Source of the DNA: a virus
Length of the DNA: 32,263 bases
IMG/VR virus record: IMGVR_UViG_3300037961_002157
Span: 1-32,263 of that record
Reading direction: 5' to 3' (one strand)
Under the pieces are notes generated by a model. That model did not search any database. It was not told where the DNA came from and was given only the letters and a program-made list of their open reading frames with translations. The translations under genes and the position numbers were made by a program. Within the stretch, counting starts at the first letter, position 1. The number at the start of each line of letters is the position of its first letter. Shown in pieces: positions 15,704 to 25,522 of this stretch.

Positions 15704-16372
15704 TTATCCTCCAAATGCTGAACCTAAAGTATCTCCTACAGCTCCTATCGCTCCCATCATCATATTTGTTGAATCAGCTCTAGCTTGAGCAGCTGCACCA
15801 CGTAGAGCACCTATTTGACTAGATAATCTATTAAGCTGCTGCATCTCTCTTTGTTCTGTAGCATTGAATACAAATTGTTTACCAGATACTTCAGCTGATT
15901 GTATACGCTGAGCTTCTGCCATTCTTTGTTGTTGTAGTGTTTGTTCACCAGCTAATCTTTGTTTTTCATTAGCAACTTCTTGTCGCTCAATATCAGCAGC
16001 AATACCTTTTTTAGACTGTAAAGCAGCTTGAGCTAAAGCAGTTGCGCCACCAGCACCGCCACCTGTTGCTCTAATAGTATCTAATGTATTAGCTAATGCA
16101 ATATCAGTTTGTTCCATCTGCATTTCTGTAGCTTGAGTTGCTACACTTAACTGATTAAATGGATTACTAAGCATACTACTTAAGTTTACAACGTCTTCAT
16201 ATGGATTTATGATTTCTTGTCTATTAGCTTCTAAATCGTTTAATTTAGCTTCTAACGCACGTGCTTGCGCTTCTCTACGTCTAGCCTCACGCTTAGCTGC
16301 GCTTGCTCCAAAAATACCTCCTAGAACTTTAACAGCTCCGCCTACTATTAATCCTGCTGCTGGTCCTGGCAT
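15704..16372 (-). CDS. Small coiled-coil internal virion protein (ejectosome-like), 222 aa
   Basis: Both ends are Gly/Ala-rich and hydrophobic (residues 1-24, GLIVGGAVKVLGGIFGASAA; about 203-222, MMMGAIGAVGDTLGSAFGG). The middle is Gln/Glu/Ala/Arg-rich helix with coiled-coil potential (26-60 and ~120-195), interrupted by a Gly-rich GGGAGGA. This hydrophobic-end, helical-core design is typical of small internal virion proteins of short-tailed phages (T7 gp14 or P22 gp7 type), which insert in the host envelope during DNA ejection. Family identity was not checked by alignment. It sits directly downstream of the tail proteins and upstream of the two larger candidate cargo genes. Confidence 0.7.
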   Translation of the reverse strand: MPGPAAGLIVGGAVKVLGGIFGASAAKREARRREAQARALEAKLNDLEANRQEIINPYEDVVNLSSMLSNPFNQLSVATQATEMQMEQTDIALANTLDTIRATGGGAGGATALAQAALQSKKGIAADIERQEVANEKQRLAGEQTLQQQRMAEAQRIQSAEVSGKQFVFNATEQREMQQLNRLSSQIGALRGAAAQARADSTNMMMGAIGAVGDTLGSAFGG

Positions 16373-16390
16373 AATTTTAAATTTTTATTA

Positions 16391-17905
16391 TTAATATCCA
16401 TTATTTGAATCGAATTTTGATCCTACAGAGAATAAAGTTTTTACCCCTCCTGGATCTGTTGTTGTGTCTGTGACAAAAGTTGCCTCTGTATAATATCCTT
16501 TTATACCACTTATAAAGTTACCGAATAAAACCTCACCACTTGAAGGCGCTGCATTATTAATAACATTAGCTGTATAACTATTTTCTTTTCTATCAAATCC
16601 AGCATGAAATCTTGGAACTGCTGGATCATAAGTACCAAACCCATTAGGCGGTGCTAAATTATAATCTGCTCTTACTATAACATTATTATTTGCGTCATAA
16701 GCATATTCTCCTTCATAATAACTTGCTATTGGTAAAATAGAATCAGTAGTAAAATTATATGAAGTTGTGTTACCATTAGTATCTTTACCTGTTTCATCTG
16801 AAATTAAAGAACTTACTCCCCAACCATTACTACCCTCATAAGTTATAGTACTAAAAGTTTTTGATCTTAATGGTTCAGGATTAAATATTACAGTAATACT
16901 ACTGGGATAATCTACTCCATAAAATTGATTTCTAGGAACTAAAGTACTATAATGTTTATACAAACCATTTTCACTTGCTGTATATAAATTATTATTAATA
17001 CTAAATATTTGGTCAGGTTTGTAATTGAAAAAACTTGTCCAACCTTGAACACCTTCATCAAAAGTTACAGTGTTATAACTGCCAGTAGCTGATCTTCCTA
17101 CTGTTACCTGTTGAGTTGATACAATATATTGATCATTATATATATCCCATCCACCAACTACTCTACCAGATGTATTTCCTAAATCTAAGTTATTTAATTC
17201 ATCTCTAAAGTAATCTCTCATACCTAATTGAGATATTTCAACTATATTAGAGCCTTGTAATTTTAATATTACATTGTTATTTTTATCTGAAAAATATTTG
17301 TTATATCCATATACTGCAAAACTTTCTGGATTTTGAGATATACCATATTTTCCTGGTATAGGTTGAATTACACCTATAACTAAATTTGTCGATGTTACAG
17401 TTCCTACGCCTTCTGCAGAAAATATAGCATCTTTATCTATTAACGCTTGACTAGTTTTAAATTCTTGAAATACATATAAATTAGTGTCTTCAGCGTATAG
17501 TTTTTGAATAGATCCATTTGCTGGGTCAGTTGCTCTCGTTATTTCTTGTGCTGTAGAAAAAACATTTGTATCATTTATTCCTGTTCTTGAATTAAATATA
17601 CCTGAGTATATTAAAGCATTAAATCTAATGTATCCCGCTGGTTCTTCTTCAACTAAATATGCTTTAGCTCCAAAATCTACAGTAGTATTGTTAAATCCAC
17701 CTCTAATTCTTGACTCTTCAATAACCCAGTTTTCAGGTTGATCTGGAAAAAGAATTGGATTTTGTACTGGATAAGATCCTATTAAATTTTTAGGTATACC
17801 AAAAGATCCATTATAAATTGGTATTCCACCTCCAAGTCCTGGATCACTAATTACCTTTTTAAGAATAAAAGTGTTAAAATATTTTACTTCTATAGCTGCA
17901 CTCAT
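16391..17905 (-). CDS. Tail/muzzle-associated beta-propeller-like protein, 504 aa
   Basis: The protein is beta-rich with a block at residues 199-235 (YGYNKYFSDKNNNVILKL, then EISQLGMRDYFRDEL) followed by GGWDIYNDQYIVS. In crAss-like and related phages this kind of motif (a DK/N-x-N-x-V-x-x-L strand, then G-M-x-D-[YW]-F-R-D) occurs in the tail muzzle or nozzle propeller. The late Gly/Asn/Tyr-rich strands fit the same fold. It lies 20 bases after the 1561-aa gene, so the two may form one tail structure whose propeller blades are split between two polypeptides. Function as a tail component is inferred; receptor binding is not excluded. Confidence 0.72.
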   Translation of the reverse strand: MSAAIEVKYFNTFILKKVISDPGLGGGIPIYNGSFGIPKNLIGSYPVQNPILFPDQPENWVIEESRIRGGFNNTTVDFGAKAYLVEEEPAGYIRFNALIYSGIFNSRTGINDTNVFSTAQEITRATDPANGSIQKLYAEDTNLYVFQEFKTSQALIDKDAIFSAEGVGTVTSTNLVIGVIQPIPGKYGISQNPESFAVYGYNKYFSDKNNNVILKLQGSNIVEISQLGMRDYFRDELNNLDLGNTSGRVVGGWDIYNDQYIVSTQQVTVGRSATGSYNTVTFDEGVQGWTSFFNYKPDQIFSINNNLYTASENGLYKHYSTLVPRNQFYGVDYPSSITVIFNPEPLRSKTFSTITYEGSNGWGVSSLISDETGKDTNGNTTSYNFTTDSILPIASYYEGEYAYDANNNVIVRADYNLAPPNGFGTYDPAVPRFHAGFDRKENSYTANVINNAAPSSGEVLFGNFISGIKGYYTEATFVTDTTTDPGGVKTLFSVGSKFDSNNGY

Positions 17906-17925
17906 AATTTATTATTACATGTTTT

Positions 17926-20900
17926 TTATATTATTTCCACGAAAAAATCTGATATATCAATTTCAGTAGCTAAACTTCCAGGAACAGAAGGATCTGTATC
18001 CCATTGTGGATTATTTCCACTACAATCTTCTGTATATGCTGTACAATTATCAGCAACAGCTTGAGCTCTTAAATCACTAAAATCTTCACCAGGTGTATCT
18101 GTAAAATAAAATATATTAGTACTTCCACCACCTCCAGCTGTTGGACCATTACAATTTATACCTGCGCTACCTGTGAAAGCGTTTGTCCTATCTATTGTTA
18201 TAGTGTTAGTATTATTAGTCAATTGATTAAAGTTTCCTCCTTGATAACCTATAAATAAATAATATCCATTTTGACTTGGAATAGCAGATGCATTCACTCT
18301 AATTTGTATAGCGCCAATGCTTGGGCATGGACCTTGATCATCACCTTCATCATCAAATCTAACTATACCAGTAATTTTTTGATCTTGCACAGCTGTTAAC
18401 TGGTCTAAAACAACTCCATATTCTTCTTCATTATCTCCACCAGCATCTGAAGCTCTTACTTTTATGTTGTAAGTAGCGACTGGAGGTGGAGGAGATGCAA
18501 AAAATAAATCTCTTGTTAATTCGTTTGCGACTATAGTAGGTGGACCTAATACAAAAAAATCATCTAAATTTTCCCCTATATCACTTAAAGAAACCCCATT
18601 TTGTAATATATCATATATTTCTAGAGTTAAATCTTGTGTTCTTAAAGCAGGATTATTAGCTCCATTTGTAGCTGTTAATGTTTGTATTGAAGTAGTAACT
18701 CCCCTATTAGTAATTATATTTGCGCTAGGTGTAAGCGTAGGAATAACATTACCTAAGTTAAGTGTTACTGGCGTTAATACTGTGCTTGGTTGTACACTCG
18801 CTGTAATAGATTGGGTAGTAACTAAAAAATTAAAAGTAAAATTTCTTGCAGCTGGATTATCTCCATAAAATACTGTATTATAATAAGTAGCAGTAGTCTT
18901 TACATTCCAACCAGTAGCTTGATCACTAGCAGGAAAAGCAAAAAATGTATCTACATTATTTCCACCACCATCTACTACTGATTCTAAAGATACATCAATA
19001 GTAGTAAAATCTGCTGGATCTAACGCTATTCCAAATTGATCTACAACCCTAAAAACATTATCAAAAACATTTTGAGGTGCAGCACCTAAGTCCTCTTTAA
19101 AATTACCCGCTGCTAATGGAAATAAACCACTACCACCAGATGTTTCATTTAATATAAAGTTATTTAAATCTTCTATTAAACCAGTTGTAGATGTTTCCCA
19201 ATATATATCTAAATTAGAAATAACAGGTTCTGTTTCGTAAATAGATAAATATTGAATACCAGGTATAGTTAAAGGAAAAGCTCCTGGTATATTTTCAGCT
19301 GGTACAAAAGTCAAAGTATCACCTTCATCAAGAGTTGCTTCATAAGCTGTTACACCATCTTGTTTTATTAATCCTACTTGTGTTACTGGAGTAGCAGGAA
19401 AAGGAGGAGTAGTTGATCCTACGTATACGTTTTCTGGTATATTAGGACCTTGAACTAATTGACCAGGTGTTATAGTGCCAGCTACATTGTTTACGTCAAC
19501 TAGTGAATTAGGAGATATAAATGCTCCATCAACAACAGCCGAAGCTGGTGAATAATTAGTTGTTGAATTTTGTCCTATTTTATTTATAGTTGAAACTCTA
19601 CCTATTAAAGGATTAGAATCAAATTGATAAAATTGAGGAAAATAATTAGGTCTTGGAGGATTTAATGGATCATATTCAAATAAATCCCTCATATCAGAAA
19701 TAGTAGAAACTGTGTCTGCTATTCTACCTGGATAATATTGTTGATTTGCTCTACCAATATTAGGTGATTTTGTTCTTACTGTTCCAGAAATTAAATCGTA
19801 ATCAATTAGAGTATCAGTGTTTTCAACTCTACCAAAAAGTCTTACCGAACTTCTAAACTGTTTTTGAGCAGGACCAACTTCATTTAAATCCCTAGGAACT
19901 TTATTTATATTGTCGTTTATTAATACAATGTGAGAAGAACTATCTATTTCTAATTCTTGATCTTCTGGATAAGAAGACATTATACCTGGTAAATAAACAT
20001 TATAATAATCTTGCTCTGTTTGTTTTACTACAATTTTATAAGAATACCAACCTAATGGGTTGTAATCATCGCTTGTATCATCACCATTATATATACCTGG
20101 CCATGCAAAGTTTGAATTAACAGTTGGTCCGATTGGGTTGTTAAATAATACTTTTAAAGATTCACCAGGAAATGCTTGTTTATCATCACCATTTGTAATA
20201 TAACTACTATAAATAGTGTCTCCAATAAAAGTTGAACCTTCTGATTCAATTATATCTTTATTACTAGAAAGTATAACTGAAGATTGTCTACCGAATCTAT
20301 CAGATAATACAATACCCACTTGATAGTTTCTATTTTGTTTTAAAGAAGAATTAGGATATTCTATTTTACTTGTTCTTTGATTTACTGTTCCAGGATCTGT
20401 AAATGTTAAAATTTGTTGATTTAAAAAAGTAAAAGATCCAGCAAAACTTCCTCCTTCTGGAACTCTATCTAATGTTATTTGTGTGTTAGGTATTGGTACA
20501 GTTTCAACTTTAGCTAAAAAAATTCCAGTAGAATCTAAAATATCATCTCCAACTTCTATATCTGAAGCACCGGTCCAACTACCTCCTACTAGATTTAATA
20601 CATAAGGACCAGCTCCACTAACAGTTTGATTACCGCTTACCAAAGCTGTTCCATCAGCAATACTAAATTCAGATTTATTACCTACAGTAACATTGTAGTC
20701 AATAAATTCTGGTGGAGTATGTTTGTTTAAATAATTACCATATATAACTCTATTTCCTGAAACTTCTTGAGCTAAAGCTTTTACAGGTATTTTATCAAAA
20801 ACTCTTGTTAATTCATCTTCAGGTAATGTTTTAATAGGTTTTTTAGAAACATAATTATACACGTAAGTGTAAGGATCTCCTATGTATATTGTTTGATTTA

Positions 20901-22611
20901 AAGGTATTGTTTGAGGCGTGCTTACTGTTATCTCTGTATCAGTAAAACTTTCTACAATAGGCGAATCTGTTATTGAAGCGCCTGTTACAATATCGCCTAC
21001 ATTAATAGTTCCTACAAGATTATCATAAGGTATTGTTGTACTTGCAGCTGGTGCTGGAGCATCTACTTGAGCTCTACCAGTAGAGTTTGCAATTTCTGCT
21101 ATTGGTATTGTATCTATTACTCTTACAGCTAAACCATCAGATTCTTTATATAAAATATCTATTTCTTTTAATTTAAGATTACTTGATAATGTAAATTTTT
21201 GAAAAGGTAAAGGAATTATTAAGTTTATATCTTCTACTTTATTTTCCATAAATTCTACTACAGTACTTCTATAAGTATCAGCTTGATCATCTCTTACAAT
21301 ACTAGGAAAACCTCCTGATTCATATAAAAAATATCCGTCTTGTTTTGGTATAAAAGCTGATTGAGTAAATGGAGCAAATATAGAATACTCATTATCATCA
21401 TATCTAAACCTATAACTAAATCTTACAAATTTATCATCTAAAAAAGCAGGGTCACCACTAAAATTAGGATTATAATATGGATTAGGTGTCCCAAATATTA
21501 AAGTAGTATTATCTGGTAAAGGTAAAGGTGGTACTGCTGGTTGTGGTAAAGTATCTATTTCGTTAGGATTACGTGGTCCTGAAAATATAATAACATCACC
21601 AGAGTTTAACGCGGCTTGAAGCGGTTGACTTAAAGTAACTGTTAAAGGAGGTGTACCAAAAGAAACAACAGTAGTTCCTGATGGTATAGCTGAAGCAGGT
21701 GTAACAGGTACTCCATTTATAGAATTTATTTCCATACCTACTTGAGGTGGAAAAATAACTGGAAATGTCGCTATAAAAGTATTCGCTGGTGGAGCAGCTC
21801 CAGCAGGATTAACCGTTACAGATCCTACAGTGCTAAGAGTTACAACAGTAGCATTGGCATCGCCTATAGTACCATCAGATTTTACATAATATATTTGGGT
21901 ACCACTACTATATCTACCTTTTAAGTTTTTTATTTTATTATTTGGACTAGCACCATCAAATACTCCATCTGTCTGACATGATCCACCTCCTGGTAAAAAC
22001 AAGTCAGTAACATTTTTCATTGAAGTTTCATAACTATTAGGGAGTGCGTCGGGATGGGTGCTTTGTTGCCAAAGTTGTATAGGCTCATATGGACTATATT
22101 TAGCAACTGATATTTGATCTTCTGTAAGATAATATCTACCATCAGCAACAGCTCTAGTAATATTTATTTTTCTAGGTTGATTACGATTATCAGTCCAAAA
22201 TAATAAATCATCTAATATATTTACACCATATATTGGATTTAATTGTGAAAAATTTAAAAACGCACTACTAGCTGGTAAAATTAAATCTAAAAATGTATCT
22301 GTACTAACATTATATTGAACTATTCTATGTTCGGCTGAAGTATTATAATCTTCACCTTCATTATCAGTTAAAAATAAATAAGCAAAACTTTTAGCTTCAT
22401 CTACAACCCATCCAATACATTTTGTAGGTGAAGACCAAGTTAATGAAGTAATCTTATTTCCTAAAACATTTTCTAACTCACCTACATCAGGTCCTTCAGA
22501 TTTGCTAATTTGAACATTTTTTGCATCTCTATACTCTCCGTTTGGTACTAAACGAGCATCTAAGTCTTTATTTAATTTACCTTTAACAAAGGTGTTAACA
22601 ACTTTTGCCAT
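17926..22611 (-). CDS. Giant tail (stabilisation/muzzle-like) protein with N-terminal beta-propeller, 1561 aa
   Basis: The N-terminus has the signature of a widespread phage tail protein: FVKGKLNKDLDARLVPNGEY (8-27), DAKNVQIS and DVGELENVLGN. Blade-like repeats follow, including LFWTDNRNQPRKINI (137-151), a YWTD-type propeller motif. The middle (~200-1000) contains many small beta domains rich in Val, Pro and Gly. The last ~500 residues look like Ig-like or carbohydrate-binding-type domains, with four Cys in the last ~150 residues. Such proteins close the tail channel or stabilise packaged DNA in P22/T7/crAss-type tails. The distal beta domains may contact the host surface. The lack of a separate tail-fibre gene makes this the best receptor-binding candidate in the window. 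Confidence 0.8.
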   Translation of the reverse strand: MAKVVNTFVKGKLNKDLDARLVPNGEYRDAKNVQISKSEGPDVGELENVLGNKITSLTWSSPTKCIGWVVDEAKSFAYLFLTDNEGEDYNTSAEHRIVQYNVSTDTFLDLILPASSAFLNFSQLNPIYGVNILDDLLFWTDNRNQPRKINITRAVADGRYYLTEDQISVAKYSPYEPIQLWQQSTHPDALPNSYETSMKNVTDLFLPGGGSCQTDGVFDGASPNNKIKNLKGRYSSGTQIYYVKSDGTIGDANATVVTLSTVGSVTVNPAGAAPPANTFIATFPVIFPPQVGMEINSINGVPVTPASAIPSGTTVVSFGTPPLTVTLSQPLQAALNSGDVIIFSGPRNPNEIDTLPQPAVPPLPLPDNTTLIFGTPNPYYNPNFSGDPAFLDDKFVRFSYRFRYDDNEYSIFAPFTQSAFIPKQDGYFLYESGGFPSIVRDDQADTYRSTVVEFMENKVEDINLIIPLPFQKFTLSSNLKLKEIDILYKESDGLAVRVIDTIPIAEIANSTGRAQVDAPAPAASTTIPYDNLVGTINVGDIVTGASITDSPIVESFTDTEITVSTPQTIPLNQTIYIGDPYTYVYNYVSKKPIKTLPEDELTRVFDKIPVKALAQEVSGNRVIYGNYLNKHTPPEFIDYNVTVGNKSEFSIADGTALVSGNQTVSGAGPYVLNLVGGSWTGASDIEVGDDILDSTGIFLAKVETVPIPNTQITLDRVPEGGSFAGSFTFLNQQILTFTDPGTVNQRTSKIEYPNSSLKQNRNYQVGIVLSDRFGRQSSVILSSNKDIIESEGSTFIGDTIYSSYITNGDDKQAFPGESLKVLFNNPIGPTVNSNFAWPGIYNGDDTSDDYNPLGWYSYKIVVKQTEQDYYNVYLPGIMSSYPEDQELEIDSSSHIVLINDNINKVPRDLNEVGPAQKQFRSSVRLFGRVENTDTLIDYDLISGTVRTKSPNIGRANQQYYPGRIADTVSTISDMRDLFEYDPLNPPRPNYFPQFYQFDSNPLIGRVSTINKIGQNSTTNYSPASAVVDGAFISPNSLVDVNNVAGTITPGQLVQGPNIPENVYVGSTTPPFPATPVTQVGLIKQDGVTAYEATLDEGDTLTFVPAENIPGAFPLTIPGIQYLSIYETEPVISNLDIYWETSTTGLIEDLNNFILNETSGGSGLFPLAAGNFKEDLGAAPQNVFDNVFRVVDQFGIALDPADFTTIDVSLESVVDGGGNNVDTFFAFPASDQATGWNVKTTATYYNTVFYGDNPAARNFTFNFLVTTQSITASVQPSTVLTPVTLNLGNVIPTLTPSANIITNRGVTTSIQTLTATNGANNPALRTQDLTLEIYDILQNGVSLSDIGENLDDFFVLGPPTIVANELTRDLFFASPPPPVATYNIKVRASDAGGDNEEEYGVVLDQLTAVQDQKITGIVRFDDEGDDQGPCPSIGAIQIRVNASAIPSQNGYYLFIGYQGGNFNQLTNNTNTITIDRTNAFTGSAGINCNGPTAGGGGSTNIFYFTDTPGEDFSDLRAQAVADNCTAYTEDCSGNNPQWDTDPSVPGSLATEIDISDFFVEII

Positions 22612-22617
22612 TAAATT

Positions 22618-23853
22618 TTAGTGTTTTATCCATTTAGATTTACCACGCATTACTTGAATAAATGTATCAAGTTTAATATTTGATAATCTTATTTTTGCGT
22701 TACGCAAAGCCGCGTATCTATCTTTTTTATATCTTTGAACTATACCTTCAGATTGACCTGCTCTAACAGAAACAATGTTATATAATATACTTTTATACAT
22801 AGCTTCTTCAGCCATTTTAGGAACTTTAGTATCTAAATCATAAGCTAAACCATCAGATATATATTCTAATACAATTAATTTGCCTAATAAATTACTTGAA
22901 AAAGTAAATCTACCATTTCTTTCATCAATACCAAACCAACCATTAAAGTTTGATGTTTTAGGATCAATACCATATAATCTACCCCAATTCCATGGACCAT
23001 TTAAACTCCATAAATCTGGATTAGCATAACCAAACCATTCAAAGTTTGCATACCAAGCAGAATTAATTAACCTATCGTTTGCTGATTTCCATCTTTTTTC
23101 TGTTATAGATGTACCTTCTAAATTTTCACCAAAGTTATCTTGAGTAGGAACTCCTTCTCCATCTTGAATAGGTGTGTAATAAGGATCAGTAGTTAAATTA
23201 TTTGCTGGATATATTGGATGTTTTACACCTAACTCATCTATCCAAGCCATACTCACATAGTTAACATAATCTTGTGGTATTATTAAAGATAATGTATCTG
23301 GAATAGTTAACTCTTGTGATTTTATAGATTTTAATGTATCATAACTAAATTCTTGTAAACTTCTTTTAGCAAAGAAAACAACATCAGATTTTTTACATGT
23401 TTGAATTACTTTACCATCGCCGACGTAACCAACCATAAAGTTATTTACAATATCGTTTAATTTTATATATTCATAACCACCATAATTATTATCTACTGTT
23501 TCACCAAAAGCTTTTTCACTTATATTCTGTCCATACTTACCACCGTCTAATTTTTTAAGTTGTACAACTACAAAAGTTCCAGGAGCTGGTGTCCCAGGAT
23601 TAAAAATAACAACATTATTTGCAGCAGTAAAAGCACCAACACCAGTTAATTCTACATATGTTCCTGGCATACCTGTGGCGCTAGTATATACTTTAAAATT
23701 ATTTCTTGCATAGTTTTCATCTGTAGGATCTGATGAATAAAACTCTAAATCTATACCAAATGTAGTAGGATATTCACCGTTAAAAACTCCATCTTCTCTA
23801 AAGCCTTGAGCGCCTTGATAATACTGTGCGTTTGTTTCTGTTAATTTTGCCAT
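22618..23853 (-). CDS. Ring/connector protein 1-like (head-tail adaptor), 411 aa
   Basis: Residues ~129-205 carry a pattern typical of the ring (tail-tubular/adaptor) protein of crAss-like and related phages: KLNDIVNNFMVGYVGDGKVI, DVVFFAKRSLQEFSYDTLKS and TLSLIIPQDYVNYVSMAW. The C-terminal third, with a helical ending, matches an adaptor that docks under the portal. The first ~125 residues are an extra beta-rich region (DLEFYSSDPTDENYA, TYVELTGVGAF) placed before the usual start of the conserved core, perhaps an added domain exposed on the tail. The start overlaps the upstream ring gene's stop (TAATG), and the downstream tail gene begins six bases later. Assignment is from motif memory. Confidence 0.75.
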   Translation of the reverse strand: MAKLTETNAQYYQGAQGFREDGVFNGEYPTTFGIDLEFYSSDPTDENYARNNFKVYTSATGMPGTYVELTGVGAFTAANNVVIFNPGTPAPGTFVVVQLKKLDGGKYGQNISEKAFGETVDNNYGGYEYIKLNDIVNNFMVGYVGDGKVIQTCKKSDVVFFAKRSLQEFSYDTLKSIKSQELTIPDTLSLIIPQDYVNYVSMAWIDELGVKHPIYPANNLTTDPYYTPIQDGEGVPTQDNFGENLEGTSITEKRWKSANDRLINSAWYANFEWFGYANPDLWSLNGPWNWGRLYGIDPKTSNFNGWFGIDERNGRFTFSSNLLGKLIVLEYISDGLAYDLDTKVPKMAEEAMYKSILYNIVSVRAGQSEGIVQRYKKDRYAALRNAKIRLSNIKLDTFIQVMRGKSKWIKH

Positions 23854-24617
23854 TATGATTTTTCGTTTTGTTCAACTTTAGCAGCCTCTTGAGTTGCTAA
23901 TTGTACTACTTCAGGATCTTTTATTATTACTCCAGCATATTTTAATATAGTTATAATTAAATTTGTTTGTTCTGATATATCTAATTCAAAATTTTTTGAA
24001 GAAGCAACATCATAAACGTATTGCCCTAGTGTTCCAGTTGAAAAACCCCAAACAGGAGTTTCAGGTAAAAATACACAATTAATATTTAATGCATCAGGAA
24101 TTGGACTTATTTTAACAATCAAAATAGGATCATCAGCAGGAGTTGGTGCTCTATTAGTTAAATAAGCTATAGGATAACTTTCTGTGGCAGCTGTAAGTTT
24201 TGATCTTTCAGTAATTAAATATTCTTTTTTGCTTAATAAATCTACTAAAGAATTTATATTAGCACCTGTTTTATTATAAGTAGCTGTAATTTCACCTACT
24301 CTATATAAGTTTCTATTAGCTATTAAAGAAAATGCATCTGGCTCCAAAGGATCATTAACAGTAAAAGTAGCATTTTTCTCAAAGGGATAAAGTTTGTAAG
24401 AGTTGTCTTGATACATATTAAAAAACTCTGTATCATTCTGTGTGTTATTTTGATTGGCTCTATTAAATTGATTGCCATCAGGAAAGTATGATTCAAATAT
24501 TTCTATTTGAGCTTGTTGCGCTAAACTATTAAATTCAGCTGGTGGAATATAACCTCTTTGTTCTTTGTTTAAAATAAACAAGACTGTTGTATATACTGTA
24601 TTTATATTTACCGCCAT
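23853..24617 (-). CDS. Ring/connector protein 2-like, 254 aa
   Basis: The N-terminus (INTVYTTVLFILNKEQRGYI, then PPAEFNSLAQQAQIEIFESY) resembles small virion proteins encoded beside the tail connector in many marine and crAss-like phages. The rest alternates helices with a beta-rich middle. I place it in the connector stack by position, between the capsid genes and ring protein 1, with which it overlaps at TAATG. No enzymatic motif is present. A stem-loop lies just upstream of its start (24633-24668), and the leader is A/T-only without a Shine-Dalgarno sequence. Confidence 0.7.
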   Translation of the reverse strand: MAVNINTVYTTVLFILNKEQRGYIPPAEFNSLAQQAQIEIFESYFPDGNQFNRANQNNTQNDTEFFNMYQDNSYKLYPFEKNATFTVNDPLEPDAFSLIANRNLYRVGEITATYNKTGANINSLVDLLSKKEYLITERSKLTAATESYPIAYLTNRAPTPADDPILIVKISPIPDALNINCVFLPETPVWGFSTGTLGQYVYDVASSKNFELDISEQTNLIITILKYAGVIIKDPEVVQLATQEAAKVEQNEKS

Positions 24618-24632
24618 TATATTTTTTTTATT

Positions 24633-24668
24633 ATAATACAGAGGTGACTAATGTCACCCCTATATTAT
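24633..24668 (-). other. Stem-loop in the gap between two virion genes
   Basis: GGTGAC and GTCACC pair around a 4-nt loop (24649-24652). The stem extends outward through G41-C60, A40-T61 and ATAATA/TATTAT to about 16 pairs with two mismatches. It lies 10 bases after the 273-aa gene's stop. On the minus strand no U-run follows (the next bases are A/T mixed), so it is not a standard intrinsic terminator. It may slow decay or attenuate transcription. Confidence 0.6.
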
Positions 24669-24677
24669 TATCACTTG

Positions 24678-25499
24678 TTAATTTAGTTTTTTATCTATAG
24701 ATTTATAGATTTCTACACCTTCGTCAGTTTTTAAGAAAGCCGCAAATGCAGAATAAGGATTTTCATCAAATGGAACATTCATTAACTTTCTATTATTGCT
24801 TGACCAATGAAAGGTTCTTTGATCTTGAGACAAGTGTATAATACCTGTTTCAACAGCTCTAATAGCTATGTTTCTTAATATTACATTTTCATCATTTGCT
24901 AAGTTTATAAATAATCTTGGATTATTTCTAGCAAATATTAATAAATCTCTTTTTATTTCTTTAGAAGCCATAGAACTTACTTTACTTCCTACCTCAACTC
25001 TCATTATTGCTTCTGCTTGATCTATATCCATAGTTCTTGCAGCGTTTAATGCATCAATTTCTAATTCTAATTCTTCTACTTCATCTTCAGCTATAACAGC
25101 TGGTTTGTATTCATAGTATAATTTATTTTTTAAAGGGTGATATAAACTTAACAGTTTTTGTAAAGCAATATTGCTTGCTGGCACATCAAGTCTCCCATCT
25201 CTAAAAGTTATATGACCTAATGTAACTTCTCCGTTTTGCTCATCAGCAAATGGACTACTCATATTAGTTGCATATCTTATTTCCCTTTGTTTTCCTTGTT
25301 CACTATCAAAATATAACAACGCGTGTTTTCTTGTATGTTTACCAGGAATAGTTAAACTAATAGGACTTTTATTACCTGTTAAAAAATAAATTCTATCTTT
25401 TATTTCCCAACTATCTTTTTTAGCTGGTTTTTCTTTTACAGGTTCTGGAGCAGTAATTACTACTTCTTCAACCTGTTCTTCTTTTTTCTTTTTTGACAT
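24678..25499 (-). CDS. Conserved virion-associated protein after the capsid gene, 273 aa
   Basis: A Lys/Glu-rich disordered N-terminus (1-30) precedes a compact region: IYFLTGNKSPISLTIPGKH, FDSEQGKQREIRYATNMSS and GHITFRDGRLDVPASNIALQ. An acidic helical segment follows (EDEVEELELEIDALNAARTM, then DIDQAEAIMR) and a C-terminal domain with DQRTFHWSSNNRKLMNVPF. I recall similar proteins encoded right after the major capsid gene in many marine phages, but no function is known to me. Head completion, decoration or capsid assembly are reasonable guesses from position. The start uses a leader identical over 25 nt to that of the scaffold-like gene, suggesting shared expression control. Confidence 0.72.
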   Translation of the reverse strand: MSKKKKEEQVEEVVITAPEPVKEKPAKKDSWEIKDRIYFLTGNKSPISLTIPGKHTRKHALLYFDSEQGKQREIRYATNMSSPFADEQNGEVTLGHITFRDGRLDVPASNIALQKLLSLYHPLKNKLYYEYKPAVIAEDEVEELELEIDALNAARTMDIDQAEAIMRVEVGSKVSSMASKEIKRDLLIFARNNPRLFINLANDENVILRNIAIRAVETGIIHLSQDQRTFHWSSNNRKLMNVPFDENPYSAFAAFLKTDEGVEIYKSIDKKLN

Positions 25500-25518
25500 A
25501 ATATAATATAATTAAATA
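25494..25518 (-). repeat. Copy 1 of a 25-nt exact leader repeat including the start codon
   Basis: The 25 nt spanning the ATG of the 273-aa gene and its A/T-only leader are identical to 28265-28289 at the scaffold-like gene. Both proteins begin Met-Ser. It may be a shared translation-initiation leader, a late promoter core (it contains TATATTAT), or a remnant of duplication. The A/T-rich sequence lowers its significance. Confidence 0.6.
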
Positions 25519-25522
25519 GTTA

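Noticed and set aside
17926-22611. Diversity-generating retroelement target in the large tail protein
   Set aside because: No reverse transcriptase or near-identical template repeat is present in the window.
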